Shown here: positions 26,165 through 34,768 of the stretch, piece after piece
Position numbering within the stretch: the stretch's first letter is position 1
Layout of the letters: the number at the start of each line of letters is the position of its first letter
DNA from: Weissella confusa
Lineage (GTDB): Bacteria; Bacillota; Bacilli; Lactobacillales; Lactobacillaceae
Direction: 5' to 3'
NCBI GenBank assembly: GCA_041871065.1
Contig: CP168942.1
Coordinates: 1,396,501 to 1,460,500 of the forward strand
DNA: 64,000 nt
Translations under genes and position numbers: made by a program
The notes under the pieces: generated by a model
What the model was told of the DNA's origin: nothing
Databases searched by the model: none
Seen by the model: the letters and a program-made list of their open reading frames with translations, nothing else

Positions 26165-27640
26165 AAATCTGTCTTTTGTAAGTAATACAGCTTGCTCGAT
26201 GAATTGAGCAAACATTGTTTCATCGGGATAGCGGGTCCAAATGAAGCCTGGTGTTACACCAAATTGCGAAATTTCAACATCTGATATGTAGAAATCGGTA
26301 TCTGGACGAAATTCATGCGCCACTATCACATTAATCATCGGCGAACGCTTCAACCGATCTTGAATCAATTCTTCAAGTGCCGGCAAATTCGTCATATCAA
26401 TCACCACGATAATCGCCGGTAAGATGGACTGTTTTGATAAATTCCGAATCATCGCATCTAAATATTCTTCAAACAAGGAATTAACCAGTACCTGCTCATC
26501 AAACCCAATTTTCTCCGCCAGATTATGGAGGACCCGCAAAACAAATGCTGTATGAATCGGAAAGTCACGCTGCGCAATTTCCAATTCAGGTGTTGGTCGG
26601 TACCCGTAAACGCTAAAATACGCTGTCCGCATATTGATTGCTGAGAGTTGTGATGTCACACGATTCAAGATGCGTTCCGAAAGTTCCTGGTTAAATAACG
26701 CTTGGTACTCCGTCTTAACAATGGTTTTAAATCGCGCCAATTTTTTCTGAGCCACTTCCGTCAATAACGACACCGGTACGCTCGAAGCAAACCCAGTTGA
26801 GTACAGACTCGCTATCGCAAAATCAGCTTCACGTTCCAAAACAGCTGTTGGTAAAGACACAAACGAGCACATTAACTCAATTAACCCAGCTCGTGTCGCC
26901 TGATGTTCAGCATCCCAATTGTCTGAAGCCGTCAACAAGGCTGGAATTTCCTCAGATAATAGATGATGATCGTTAATTAAGCGATAATACCAAATGGTAA
27001 ATTGCATTCGCATTGCTTGTTTCGTCGTTTCACGTAACGGAATATTAAATAGATTTGCAATTGCATGTACGGCTTGCTCAGTTCGATCGCGCATTTCTGG
27101 TGGAAATGGAATCTCATGGTTACCATAGGCTTGCCGCATCAAACCGAAGAAAAATATGCGGATAGTAGTTTCGTTACCGACTAATCCGCTATGCAACGTC
27201 AACTTAATATTTGCTTTTTTCAGAACGGCGGCAATTTTACTTTTGGCTGCCCGCGCAATTGGCACACTCGTGTGGTAAGTTTCGGCGAACTGTTCATACG
27301 AATCGAACGTTCCGGTAAAAATAACGCCGAGCAATTGCCAAACCACTGATTTTTGTCGGTAATCAAAAGCAACCGTTTTAATATCGACCAACACCGATCG
27401 ATCAACGATAACCGCTTTTTGCTTTTCGTCATAAATATACGCAGTTCGTTCATTTGGAAAATGCACCACTAAGTCATCGAATAACATCGTAATCGTCGAT
27501 AACGTTCGATACCGCGACCACCCCAGCGATGTCACAATGCGCTTAATTGGTAAAAAACTATCTGACCGCGTCGCTAAATAGGTCAGTAACGTTAATTTGT
27601 CTTGCTCTTTCTTTTCTAACACCCACGTTAATTCATCCAT
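26153..27640 (-). CDS. Mga/AtxA-like transcriptional regulator
   Basis: DNA-binding regulator with the Mga-family layout: N-terminal winged-helix regions (about 12-60, LTLLTYLATRSDSFLPIKRIVTSLGWSR split across two helices, and about 90-160), central PRD-like helical domains (about 170-380), and a C-terminal EIIB-like alpha/beta domain (about 390-490, SILPAIIVVIDMTNLPALEEL). Mga proteins control surface-protein genes and can be phosphorylated by the PTS. The ATG at 27640 follows GGGGGC by 8 bp. It lies directly upstream of the WxL operon in the same orientation, so it probably controls it. No classical PRD phospho-His was confirmed. Confidence 0.8.
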   Translation of the reverse strand: MDELTWVLEKKEQDKLTLLTYLATRSDSFLPIKRIVTSLGWSRYRTLSTITMLFDDLVVHFPNERTAYIYDEKQKAVIVDRSVLVDIKTVAFDYRQKSVVWQLLGVIFTGTFDSYEQFAETYHTSVPIARAAKSKIAAVLKKANIKLTLHSGLVGNETTIRIFFFGLMRQAYGNHEIPFPPEMRDRTEQAVHAIANLFNIPLRETTKQAMRMQFTIWYYRLINDHHLLSEEIPALLTASDNWDAEHQATRAGLIELMCSFVSLPTAVLEREADFAIASLYSTGFASSVPVSLLTEVAQKKLARFKTIVKTEYQALFNQELSERILNRVTSQLSAINMRTAYFSVYGYRPTPELEIAQRDFPIHTAFVLRVLHNLAEKIGFDEQVLVNSLFEEYLDAMIRNLSKQSILPAIIVVIDMTNLPALEELIQDRLKRSPMINVIVAHEFRPDTDFYISDVEISQFGVTPGFIWTRYPDETMFAQFIEQAVLLTKDRFKGQ

Positions 27641-27743
27641 CCCCACACGCCCCCAATCCTTGTATTTAGTGTACGGAACACACGAATTTAGTGCAAGGGG
27701 AGACACTTTTTGAAGAAAAGTCGACTTTTTTTGAAATTAGGTG

Positions 27744-27772
27744 TTGCATGATAAATATCCATCTGGTATATT
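27744..27772 (+). promoter_or_regulatory. Promoter of the tRNA-Glu array
   Basis: TTGCAT (27744-27749), a 17-bp spacer and TATATT (27767-27772), 43 bp before the first tRNA-Glu. Confidence 0.65.
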
Positions 27773-27814
27773 ATTATCTGTTGTTAAGAGCGGTAAGCAA
27801 TTAACAAAGTTCAT

Positions 27815-27886
27815 GGCCCATTGGTCAAGCGGTTAAGACTCCGGTTTTTCACACCGGCATCCAGGGTTCGACTCCCTGATGGGCTA
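27815..27886 (+). tRNA. tRNA-Glu (anticodon TTC), copy 1
   Basis: A 72-base cloverleaf: acceptor GGCCCAT/ATGGGCT, anticodon arm CCGGT-TTTTCAC-ACCGG giving anticodon TTC, T arm CAGGG-TTCGACT-CCCTG, discriminator A. CCA is not encoded. It is followed by a small spacer hairpin (TTACTT/AAGTAA). Confidence 0.95.
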
Positions 27887-27921
27887 TTACTTTTAACGAA
27901 GTAATCAATAAACAATTTCAT

Positions 27922-27993
27922 GGCTCATTGGTCAAGCGGTTAAGACTCCGGTTTTTCACACCGGCATCCAGGGTTCGACTCCCTGATGAGCTA
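27922..27993 (+). tRNA. tRNA-Glu (anticodon TTC), copy 2
   Basis: Identical to copy 1 except for one acceptor-stem base pair: GGCTCAT/ATGAGCT instead of GGCCCAT/ATGGGCT. Both sides changed together, so pairing is kept. No CCA is encoded. The spacer to copy 3 forms a hairpin TGCCT/AGGCA. Confidence 0.95.
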
Positions 27994-28027
27994 TTGCCTT
28001 TGTCGATTAGGCATTCAACATTTTCAT

Positions 28028-28099
28028 GGCCCATTGGTCAAGCGGTTAAGACTCCGGTTTTTCACACCGGCATCCAGGGTTCGACTCCCTGATGGGCTA
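28028..28099 (+). tRNA. tRNA-Glu (anticodon TTC), copy 3
   Basis: Sequence identical to copy 1. It ends 8 bp before a strong terminator, so the three tRNA-Glu genes form one transcript. Confidence 0.95.
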
Positions 28100-28107
28100 T
28101 CTTGATA

Positions 28108-28135
28108 GACATCCAGTTTACTGGGTGTCTTTTTT
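28108..28135 (+). terminator. Terminator of the tRNA-Glu transcript
   Basis: GACATCCAG-TTTA-CTGGGTGTC followed by TTTTTT. Confidence 0.85.
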
Positions 28136-28195
28136 GTTTCATTTATTCAACTTGAAACAATCAAAAATCATGTTTATAATATTAAATATTGTTAT

Positions 28196-28284
28196 GGAGC
28201 TATGGCAGAGTGGTAATGCAGCGGACTCGAAATCCGCCGAACCGGTGTTGAGCCGGCGCACGGGTTCAAATCCCGTTGGCTCCT
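28196..28284 (+). tRNA. tRNA-Ser (anticodon CGA)
   Basis: An 89-base class II tRNA with acceptor GGAGCTA/TGGCTCC, anticodon arm GCGGA-CTCGAAA-TCCGC (anticodon CGA), and a long variable arm CGGTGTTGAGCCGG-type before the T arm CGGG-TTCAAAT-CCCG. CCA is not encoded. The last base (28284) is uncertain by one. An AT-rich promoter-like stretch precedes it and a terminator follows immediately. Confidence 0.92.
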
Positions 28285-28290
28285 TCCTAA

Positions 28291-28328
28291 AAAAGCACGT
28301 TTCGAAATTAATCCGAAACGTGCTTTTT
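28291..28328 (+). terminator. Terminator of tRNA-Ser
   Basis: AAAAGCACGTTTCG / CGAAACGTGCTTTTT with a 9-base loop, directly after the tRNA. It may also serve the surface-protein gene ending at 28350 on the other strand. Confidence 0.8.
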
Positions 28329-28349
28329 GTTTACTATTTTTCTGCTTAT

Positions 28350-29882
28350 TTACTTCTCTTCGGTATCGTCGTTTACTTCAGCAACTTGCGCTTGCTTTGC
28401 CCAACGCATACCAAGATAAACTAAGCCAACAAATACCAAGACCGCGACTGACCAAATAGCCACTACTGCTTGCGTACTCAAGCCAGCAGCTCGCTTCAGG
28501 AAGTCATTCTTATGCTTTACTTCCTTAGCTGGTGCCTTGGCCGTCGTCTTCGACTTCACTGGCATGTCCACTTCCAATGGTCCGTGCAACGGATCATTAA
28601 CGGCTCCGTGATGCAACGTTGCATTAGCAGCTGCCGGCACTTGCTTAGCTGGTGCTTGGGTTGCCGTTTGCGTTGTCGCCGGCGTTGTTGCCGTTGGCAC
28701 GAACACGACCGTTGATACAGCTGGCGTCACAGTTGTTGCGGCTGGTGTCGTAGCTGCCGGTGTGATCGGTGTGCTTGGCGCTGGTGTTGGTGTTGGCGTT
28801 GACCCACCGCCATTATTTGGTGCTGGCGTAGGTGTCGTTTGGACAATCAATTGACCAGTAGCTTCACCACCAAACACACCCTTTTCTACGTCAGCCGGTT
28901 GACTAACCTTCACGCTATATTGACCAGCGGCCAACTTACCACCGTTAAAGGTCGTATAATCTGAATCGTTTTGGCTAAGTGATACCGTTACCGGTTGACC
29001 ATTACCAGCGATGTACAAATCGGTTGGGTTGATCTTTTCGGCAGCTAACTTAGTGGCATTCACAACCGCCAAATTATTTGCCTTGAAGTCCAATGATTGG
29101 CTTGAAACTTCAATTCGCGTTGCCGTTTCACCGTTTGGCCCCTTCAAAGATAATGGGCGTGTACTGTAATTTGCAGCATCGCTCCAGTCGGTATCATTCT
29201 GATCATAATCGACACGCCATGATGTCGCCCCGACAATCTTATCCAAATTACCTGACAAAACACGTTCTGGATTGTAGATAATCGCATCCCCACCAACTAC
29301 ACCATCCGTCGACTTACCTGCCAAAATCAATTGATTCAAGCGGGTCGCGTCATCTTTCCCAAGCGTGATAGTTGGTACAGTCTTGCTGCCATCCTTGTGC
29401 GTCAAGGTCACCGGCTTAGCAAAATCTCCTTCAAGTTGCATCTCGCTGGCCATACCCGGCGTGTCCTCTGCGTAGACAGCCAATGCATCACGAGACCCAC
29501 CCAACAAGTTGGCAGTTCCAGTTACCGTCGTAATACCTTGCAAGGCACCCTTTACCACTGAAGGCTTCTCACCTTGGAAGTAAAGATACGTTTGTTGATT
29601 GGCAGTTGAAGCAATTGACGTCCCCTCGCCATTTGGATTCAAAGTCACGCCGTTCAAATAAAGATTGACCTGACCATCTGCTGTTTTCGTTTGTTTTACA
29701 GTCCCACCTGCAAAAGTCACCGTGCCATCAATATTTGAAAGCACCTGCGTTCCGTTTGAAATTTTTACCCCGTAGTCTGCTGCTGAAACACTTTGTGCCG
29801 CTGGTAATGTAAGTAGGCCTGCGAAGGGTACAATCACCGTCGCCAACATTGCCCCTCTAAACAACCTAGTCACTTTTTCCAT
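28350..29882 (-). CDS. Secreted membrane-anchored surface protein with Pro/Thr/Ala stalk
   Basis: No named family recognised. The 510-residue protein has a signal peptide (about 1-34, ending SVSA-ADYG), a beta-rich globular part (about 35-330), and a Pro/Thr/Ala stalk (about 340-430, TPTPAPNNGGG, repeated AATTPA). A His-containing segment LHHGAVNDPLHGPLEVDMP follows, then a membrane helix (about 470-492, VVAIWSVAVLVFVGLVYLG) and an acidic tail. No LPxTG is seen before the helix. Start at the ATG 29882 behind AGAGGTGGGG. It belongs functionally with the surface island, though the tRNA genes separate them. Confidence 0.78.
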   Translation of the reverse strand: MEKVTRLFRGAMLATVIVPFAGLLTLPAAQSVSAADYGVKISNGTQVLSNIDGTVTFAGGTVKQTKTADGQVNLYLNGVTLNPNGEGTSIASTANQQTYLYFQGEKPSVVKGALQGITTVTGTANLLGGSRDALAVYAEDTPGMASEMQLEGDFAKPVTLTHKDGSKTVPTITLGKDDATRLNQLILAGKSTDGVVGGDAIIYNPERVLSGNLDKIVGATSWRVDYDQNDTDWSDAANYSTRPLSLKGPNGETATRIEVSSQSLDFKANNLAVVNATKLAAEKINPTDLYIAGNGQPVTVSLSQNDSDYTTFNGGKLAAGQYSVKVSQPADVEKGVFGGEATGQLIVQTTPTPAPNNGGGSTPTPTPAPSTPITPAATTPAATTVTPAVSTVVFVPTATTPATTQTATQAPAKQVPAAANATLHHGAVNDPLHGPLEVDMPVKSKTTAKAPAKEVKHKNDFLKRAAGLSTQAVVAIWSVAVLVFVGLVYLGMRWAKQAQVAEVNDDTEEK

Positions 29883-30017
29883 TGTCCCCACCTCTTCTAA
29901 AAATTGCTTCGTAACTAATTTGTAACAATAGGATACGGCCATTTGCTCTATATTTCACGTGACAACCCTCAAATTCATAAAACGTTCACATAATTCACAA
30001 AATAGTCGAAAGCATAC

Positions 30018-30068
30018 AAAAAGACGACCCACGCAGACCGGAAGTGATCTGTGTAGGTCGTCTTTTTT
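30018..30068 (-). terminator. Terminator of the MFS transporter gene
   Basis: AAAAAGACGACC / GGTCGTCTTTTTT, T-runs on both strands, about 75 bp past the transporter stop. Confidence 0.75.
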
Positions 30069-30143
30069 GTCGTTATAAACTCGAATCTTATCTCTATCTA
30101 ATGTAGCAGATTTTTCAACTTTTCGCTAATGTTTTAATAGTGA

Positions 30144-31331
30144 TTAACGCTTAACATGGCGACCGTGTACCAAGAAGTACCAAACCAAGGCAATAATCGC
30201 AAAGGCAATCATCAACTCGTACAATCCTACAAAACCAATACTTGGTTCAATCAAACCAAGCAAGTATGGGCCAACACCAAATGCCAAATCAAAGAAAATA
30301 AAGTACGTTGATGTGGCATATGACATACGCTCAGGTGGCACAATCTTCGCAATTGTAGCTTGGGCGGCTGATTGGAAGTTTCCAAACCCAACCCCGATGA
30401 AAATCGCAGCCAACACAAAGACCCAAACGTTTGTGACATGGCTCAATAGCACAAAACCAATGGCTAACAAAATCAACCCTGGGTAAATAATGTAGTTTTC
30501 GTTCTTTTCATCAGCCAAACGACCTGTAAATGGTCGACTAATGAAAATCACCGCCGCGTAAATCAAGAAGAAGTACTCAGTCACTGATGACATGTGTTGT
30601 GCCTTCATAAAGAAACTCAAGTAACTTTGGATGGCTGAGTAAGTCAACGTGGCAATGAATAAGGCAATTGCCAATGGTACTGCCTTAGGCTCCAAAAACT
30701 GCTTAAGGCCGGTTGGCTTGTCAGCCGTTTCAACCTTTTTAGCTGTGTGAGCCTTAATATCAACCGCCTGCTTGTGAATCAAAATCGTTGCCAAAAAGGC
30801 CAACGCAGCAATCACGGTTTCGACGTTAAACAAGAAGCCATAGCCAATCTTGCTCAAGGCCAATCCCAAGAATGGACCCATTGCTGTGGCAATAACTGTA
30901 CTCAATGAGAAATATGAAATTCCTTCACTGCGACGCTCTTCCGGTACAACAAACACAACTGCCGTATTTGTAACTGTCCCGATTAGTCCAATCATCATTC
31001 CTTGGACAAAACGTAGTACCAATAATGAAATCATTGACGTTGCGACGTGATAAGCCAGCATACTAGGAATCAATACAAAGGCCCCGACCATCATCATCGT
31101 CTTAGTTGAAAAGCGTGCGAGCACCGCACCAGACATCATACGCATGACGAGTGAGCCAATAACCACGATACCAACTAGCAAACCACTACTTGCTGTTGAT
31201 AGATGGAGCACATCGACTGCATATGGCCCAACGGCAACAATCAAACTGTAAAACGTCATCAAAACTAGGAAGTTAATCAGCGCAATTTCAAGAAATGACT
31301 GGTTAAAGATCTTGGTTTTTTCGGAATTCAT
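30144..31331 (-). CDS. MFS family transporter (drug/sugar efflux type)
   Basis: A 395-residue major facilitator with 12 predicted membrane helices and the cytoplasmic loop basic break (KQAVDIKAHTAKKVE) at mid-length. The loop 2-3 motif appears as GAVLARFSTKTMMMVG, and the matching loop 8-9 motif as GRLADEKNENYIIYPG. The best family guess is a YfcJ/AraJ-like efflux MFS. The substrate is unknown. The ATG at 31331 is preferred, with GAGG 5 bp upstream. Divergent from the 31529 gene. Confidence 0.85.
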   Translation of the reverse strand: MNSEKTKIFNQSFLEIALINFLVLMTFYSLIVAVGPYAVDVLHLSTASSGLLVGIVVIGSLVMRMMSGAVLARFSTKTMMMVGAFVLIPSMLAYHVATSMISLLVLRFVQGMMIGLIGTVTNTAVVFVVPEERRSEGISYFSLSTVIATAMGPFLGLALSKIGYGFLFNVETVIAALAFLATILIHKQAVDIKAHTAKKVETADKPTGLKQFLEPKAVPLAIALFIATLTYSAIQSYLSFFMKAQHMSSVTEYFFLIYAAVIFISRPFTGRLADEKNENYIIYPGLILLAIGFVLLSHVTNVWVFVLAAIFIGVGFGNFQSAAQATIAKIVPPERMSYATSTYFIFFDLAFGVGPYLLGLIEPSIGFVGLYELMIAFAIIALVWYFLVHGRHVKR

Positions 31332-31467
31332 AAAAACCTCTACTTTCAAAATTAAACAAATAAGTGCCCTTTTTTGTTGTGATTAACAAAAAGCGTCGCC
31401 TTAGAAAGACGACTTATCTACTTTACGCTTATTTTTAAGAAGTAGCAAACTTAAGTGACCATTCCGT

Positions 31468-31496
31468 TTGACGCGTCCTTTTCAGAAGCAGATAAT
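31468..31496 (+). promoter_or_regulatory. Promoter of the NTF2-like gene
   Basis: TTGACG (31468-31473), 17 bp, GATAAT (31491-31496), 33 bp before the start codon. Confidence 0.6.
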
Positions 31497-31528
31497 GAAT
31501 TATAGTCTAATTAGAAAGAAGCACATTC

Positions 31529-31879
31529 ATGTCAGCATCTACACCTATGTACCAAGTCATCAGTTATCTGAATGATTTGGACGGGAGCTATGTCTCCCTA
31601 TTTGCGCCAGACGCCATTGTCTCTGATGTTGCTTCAAAGCAAATCAGTGTCGGGTTGCCTGACATTCAAAGCTATTTTAAGCAATACTTCTTTGCGCATA
31701 ACGTCCAAACGAGTATTCACTCCGTCGAACCTTTAAATGACGAAGTCCTAGCTCACGTCACCTTCCACGGTGATTTTTCTGACAAATTCGCCCCGGACGG
31801 CAATGTCGATGCCACCATTGAATTGGCCGCTACTGGTCACAAGATTCATAAGATGATTATCAAACTAGACGCTGCCTAA
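31529..31879 (+). CDS. NTF2/SnoaL-like small protein
   Basis: The 116-residue cytosolic protein has the cone-like NTF2 pattern: N-terminal helices (YQVISYLNDLDGSYVSLFAPDAIV), the PDIQSYFKQYF helix, then alternating strands (TSIHSVEPL, LAHVTFHGDF, NVDATIELAATGHKIHKMIIKL). This family includes isomerases, cyclases and ligand-binding proteins; no catalytic set is evident. It is followed after 44 bp by a second + gene, probably in one transcript. Confidence 0.7.
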   Translation: MSASTPMYQVISYLNDLDGSYVSLFAPDAIVSDVASKQISVGLPDIQSYFKQYFFAHNVQTSIHSVEPLNDEVLAHVTFHGDFSDKFAPDGNVDATIELAATGHKIHKMIIKLDAA

Positions 31880-31923
31880 TGTGGTATGCTTAGTTTACTA
31901 ATTAATAGAGAGTGAGCAAACAC

Positions 31924-32319
31924 ATGGCCACGTATAATTTGACAGACATCCTCGACATCGTAAAGTTGTGGGGTGTTGATTACCCAAACAAGCAAAAGAA
32001 CCGTGTTAAGTACGACGCGTTCAAGAAGGATCTCCGCAAGAAGATTGAGGAAACATTCGATACCGAGGCTGATGCTTTAGCAGCCGTCACGCCAGAACTA
32101 GCCGCACCGGTTAAGCCAAACCCAGTAACTGGTCAAACGACTACTTACTCAGCTCGTCACATCGTTTGGCTGTTCGAACAACCCCTTTTCTTGGTTTGGG
32201 TGATTAAGCACAGCGCTCGCCAAGAAGCTTTGCTACCTTTGTTGAAGGCTGAAAAGACGCGTTCTGAAGTTGGCGATACGGAAGAAAACGCCGAAGCAAT
32301 CATTAATAACTGGCACTAA
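31924..32319 (+). CDS. Hypothetical protein (131 aa)
   Basis: No family recognised. Basic N-terminal half with a run of charged helices (NKQKNRVKYDAFKKDLRKKI), a hydrophobic stretch WLFEQPLFLVWVIKH at about 85-99, and an acidic C-terminus. No signal peptide. The ATG at 31924 was chosen over a GTG four codons upstream, because the purine-rich AGAGAG lies a suitable distance from the ATG. It shares a convergent terminator with pepQ. Confidence 0.65.
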   Translation: MATYNLTDILDIVKLWGVDYPNKQKNRVKYDAFKKDLRKKIEETFDTEADALAAVTPELAAPVKPNPVTGQTTTYSARHIVWLFEQPLFLVWVIKHSARQEALLPLLKAEKTRSEVGDTEENAEAIINNWH

Positions 32320-32364
32320 AAAATAGGATGGTATCTTGAGAAAATCGAGATACCATCCTATTTT
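32319..32364. terminator. Bidirectional terminator between the 31924 gene and pepQ
   Basis: AAAATAGGATGGTATCT / AGATACCATCCTATTTT, a 17-bp perfect stem with A/T runs on both sides, between two convergent genes. Confidence 0.9.
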
Positions 32365-32366
32365 GT

Positions 32367-33467
32367 TTAATCGATAATACGCAAATCCTTTGATGAGTGC
32401 GTGAATGAATCAGCACCTGTCTCCGTCATGACAACTGAGTCTTCGATACGAATTCCCAAGTCACCAGGAATGTAGATACCTGGCTCAATTGAGAAGGCCA
32501 TACCTGGTTGCAAAACCAAATCATTGCCAGTCGCAATTTGAATTGACTCGTGGACTGATGACCCAATACCGTGTCCTAGACGGTGCACGAAGTACTCACC
32601 GTAACCAGCCTTGGTAATAACATCACGGGCAATTGCATCCAACTCACCGGCAGTCATACCAGGCTTCGCTTGTGATTGGGCAGCCAATTGGGCTTCCAAG
32701 ACAACGTTATACACGTCGCGTTGGTGATCAGAAACTGACTTGTAGGCCACCGTACGCGTTGCGTCTGAAACGTAACCTTCGTAAATCGTTCCCAAGTCAA
32801 ACAAAGCCAAATCGCCGGCCTTCAACAAGGTTGAACCAGTGTCACCGTGTGGTTCAGCTGCGTGCGCACCGAATTGAACCAACGTCTCAAACGACATTCC
32901 CACAACACCCATTGACTTCAAGTCATATTCCAACTTGGCCATCACTTGAAGCTCTGAAACGCCTTCTTGCAATGCAGCAAAGGCAAATTCAAAGGCACGA
33001 TCCGCATCATCACCAGCCTTGTGCATCTTAGCAATTTCGTCTGGCGTCTTAATCAAGTGCATTTCAGTCATCAATGGTGACAAGTCAGCCACAAACTTGG
33101 CGTCTGGTACAGCCGTTTGCAACAACGCAGCACGGTCCAACGTCATTTGTGCCTTTTCAACGGCCCACTTAGTTGCGTGCGTCGTGTGTTGCTTAATATA
33201 GTTAGCAATCATTTGGTACGGTTGCTCGTGGTCTTGGTAACCGTAAACAGGATGCGTCCAACCGGCACCCTTTACCGCCTCGACTTCGAGTGCTGGCGCA
33301 AAAATAAACGGCTCATCTTGTGGAAAGACAACCAACGCCAAAACACGTTCGATTGGGTCAGATTCAAAGCCTGTCAAATAGGCAATTGAATGAAAATCTG
33401 AGAAGTAGGCGACGTCCAATTCATTGTCGTTCAACCATGATTGGATTTTTGTAAGTTTTTCAGTCAT
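32367..33467 (-). CDS. pepQ: Xaa-Pro dipeptidase / aminopeptidase P family (M24)
   Basis: Cytosolic metallopeptidase releasing N-terminal residues before proline in casein-type peptides. The 366-residue protein has an N-terminal creatinase-like domain (1-125) and an M24 pita-bread domain (130-366). Metal ligands are visible: Asp in ALFDLGTIYEG and SDATRTV, His in HRLGHGIGSSVHES, Glu in SIEPGIYIPG and IRIEDSVV. It is divergent from ccpA, the conserved pepQ-ccpA pair of lactic acid bacteria, so the cre between them may affect both. Confidence 0.92.
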   Translation of the reverse strand: MTEKLTKIQSWLNDNELDVAYFSDFHSIAYLTGFESDPIERVLALVVFPQDEPFIFAPALEVEAVKGAGWTHPVYGYQDHEQPYQMIANYIKQHTTHATKWAVEKAQMTLDRAALLQTAVPDAKFVADLSPLMTEMHLIKTPDEIAKMHKAGDDADRAFEFAFAALQEGVSELQVMAKLEYDLKSMGVVGMSFETLVQFGAHAAEPHGDTGSTLLKAGDLALFDLGTIYEGYVSDATRTVAYKSVSDHQRDVYNVVLEAQLAAQSQAKPGMTAGELDAIARDVITKAGYGEYFVHRLGHGIGSSVHESIQIATGNDLVLQPGMAFSIEPGIYIPGDLGIRIEDSVVMTETGADSFTHSSKDLRIID

Positions 33468-33603
33468 CTGAAATCCCCTCTTGTTTCACTTTTCTATCAT
33501 TGTACACTCATTTTCAGAAAATGACGCAATAGACCGATTATTTATGCTAAACTATTAACTTGTGATGTATCGAATGTTCTCATGAAAACATTTTATGAAA
33601 GCA

Positions 33604-33631
33604 TGATACAATAACCTTGTAACCGTTTGCA
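33604..33631 (+). promoter_or_regulatory. ccpA promoter with overlapping cre site
   Basis: An extended -10 TGATACAAT lies at 33604-33612. A near-perfect cre TGTAACCGTTTGCA (33618-33631, one mismatch to TGWAANCGNTNWCA) sits at the expected transcription start, consistent with CcpA repressing its own gene. Confidence 0.7.
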
Positions 33632-33711
33632 GATATGCAATTCGGTAAATGACTGAAAAGTTATGAAAAAGACAAAAATTCTGTATGAGAGATATTTAAA
33701 GGAGCATCAGC

Positions 33712-34716
33712 ATGGAAAAGCAGACCATCACGATTTATGACGTGGCCCGCGAAGCGAAAGTCTCAATGGCGACCGTTTCACGTGTTGTCAATGGCAACGC
33801 CAACGTTAAGCAAGAAACGAAAGAAAAGGTTGAAGCCGTTATCGAACGACTTGGTTACCGTCCCAACGCCGTTGCCCGTGGCTTGGCCTCACGTCGTACG
33901 ACGACAATTGGTGTCGTAATTCCCGACGTGACCGACCACTACTTCGCTGAATTGGCTCGTGGAATCGATGACGTCGCTGCCATGTACCACTACCAAATCA
34001 TCTTGGCTAACTCAGATGAATCTGACACCAAGGAATTGCAAGTTTTGGAAAACCTATTGAGCAAGCAAGTTGACGGTATTATCTTCATGGGTAATTTGAT
34101 TGACGATGATATCCGCAAGGAATTTGCTAAGGCTGATGTACCAATCGTTTTGGCTGGCTCAGTTGATGACGTAACTGATCAACCTTCTGTAAACATTGAC
34201 TACACAAGTGCCATCGGCGAAGCAACGACCAAGTTGTTGAAGAACGGTCACAAGCGTGTTGCCTTTGTGACGGGAAGCTTGGATCACGGTATCAACCGCG
34301 AATACAAGCTTAAGGGTTACATGAATGCTTTGGCTGTTGCTGGTGTTGATTACGATGAATCACTTGTTATTCAAGGTGATTACGACTATCAATCAGGCTA
34401 CCAAATGGCTGAAATGGTCCGTGACGCTAAGGCAACAGCCGCTGTTGTTGTTAACGACGAAATGGCTGCTGGCTTGTTGAACGCGATGACTGATGCTGGT
34501 GTTAAGATGCCTGAAGACTTTGAATTGATTACCAACAACAACTCAAAGTTGGCTGTTATGACGCGTCCACAAATGTCTTCAATTACGCAACCTATCTACG
34601 ACCTTGGTGCCGTTGCTATGCGTATGTTGACGAAGTTGATGAACCGTGAAGAATTGGCTGTTAAGAACATTATCTTGCCACACGGTTACGTTGATCGCGA
34701 CTCAACGAAGCAATAA
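33712..34716 (+). CDS. ccpA: Catabolite control protein A
   Basis: LacI/GalR-family master regulator of carbon catabolite repression, binding cre sites together with HPr-Ser-P. The 334-residue protein has an N-terminal HTH (ITIYDVAREAKVSMATVSRV at about 5-24), the hinge helix RPNAVARGLASRR (about 48-60), and the periplasmic-binding-protein-like core (61-330). A strong AAAGGAG ribosome site precedes the ATG. Targets visible in this window are its own promoter and the beta-glucoside PTS operon at 45 kb. Confidence 0.97.
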   Translation: MEKQTITIYDVAREAKVSMATVSRVVNGNANVKQETKEKVEAVIERLGYRPNAVARGLASRRTTTIGVVIPDVTDHYFAELARGIDDVAAMYHYQIILANSDESDTKELQVLENLLSKQVDGIIFMGNLIDDDIRKEFAKADVPIVLAGSVDDVTDQPSVNIDYTSAIGEATTKLLKNGHKRVAFVTGSLDHGINREYKLKGYMNALAVAGVDYDESLVIQGDYDYQSGYQMAEMVRDAKATAAVVVNDEMAAGLLNAMTDAGVKMPEDFELITNNNSKLAVMTRPQMSSITQPIYDLGAVAMRMLTKLMNREELAVKNIILPHGYVDRDSTKQ

Positions 34717-34723
34717 TGACTAC

Positions 34724-34760
34724 AAAAAAGAGGAACGACTTAGCGGTCGTTCCTCTTTTT
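34724..34760 (+). terminator. Terminator of ccpA
   Basis: AAAAAAGAGGAACGAC / GTCGTTCCTCTTTTT, bidirectional; it also serves the convergent YtxH-like gene. Confidence 0.85.
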
Positions 34761-34768
34761 GCGTCTCA

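Noticed and set aside
27815..28099. 106-107 bp periodic repeats considered as a mobile or CRISPR-like array
   Set aside because: Each repeat folds as a complete tRNA-Glu, and the array has a tRNA-type promoter and terminator.
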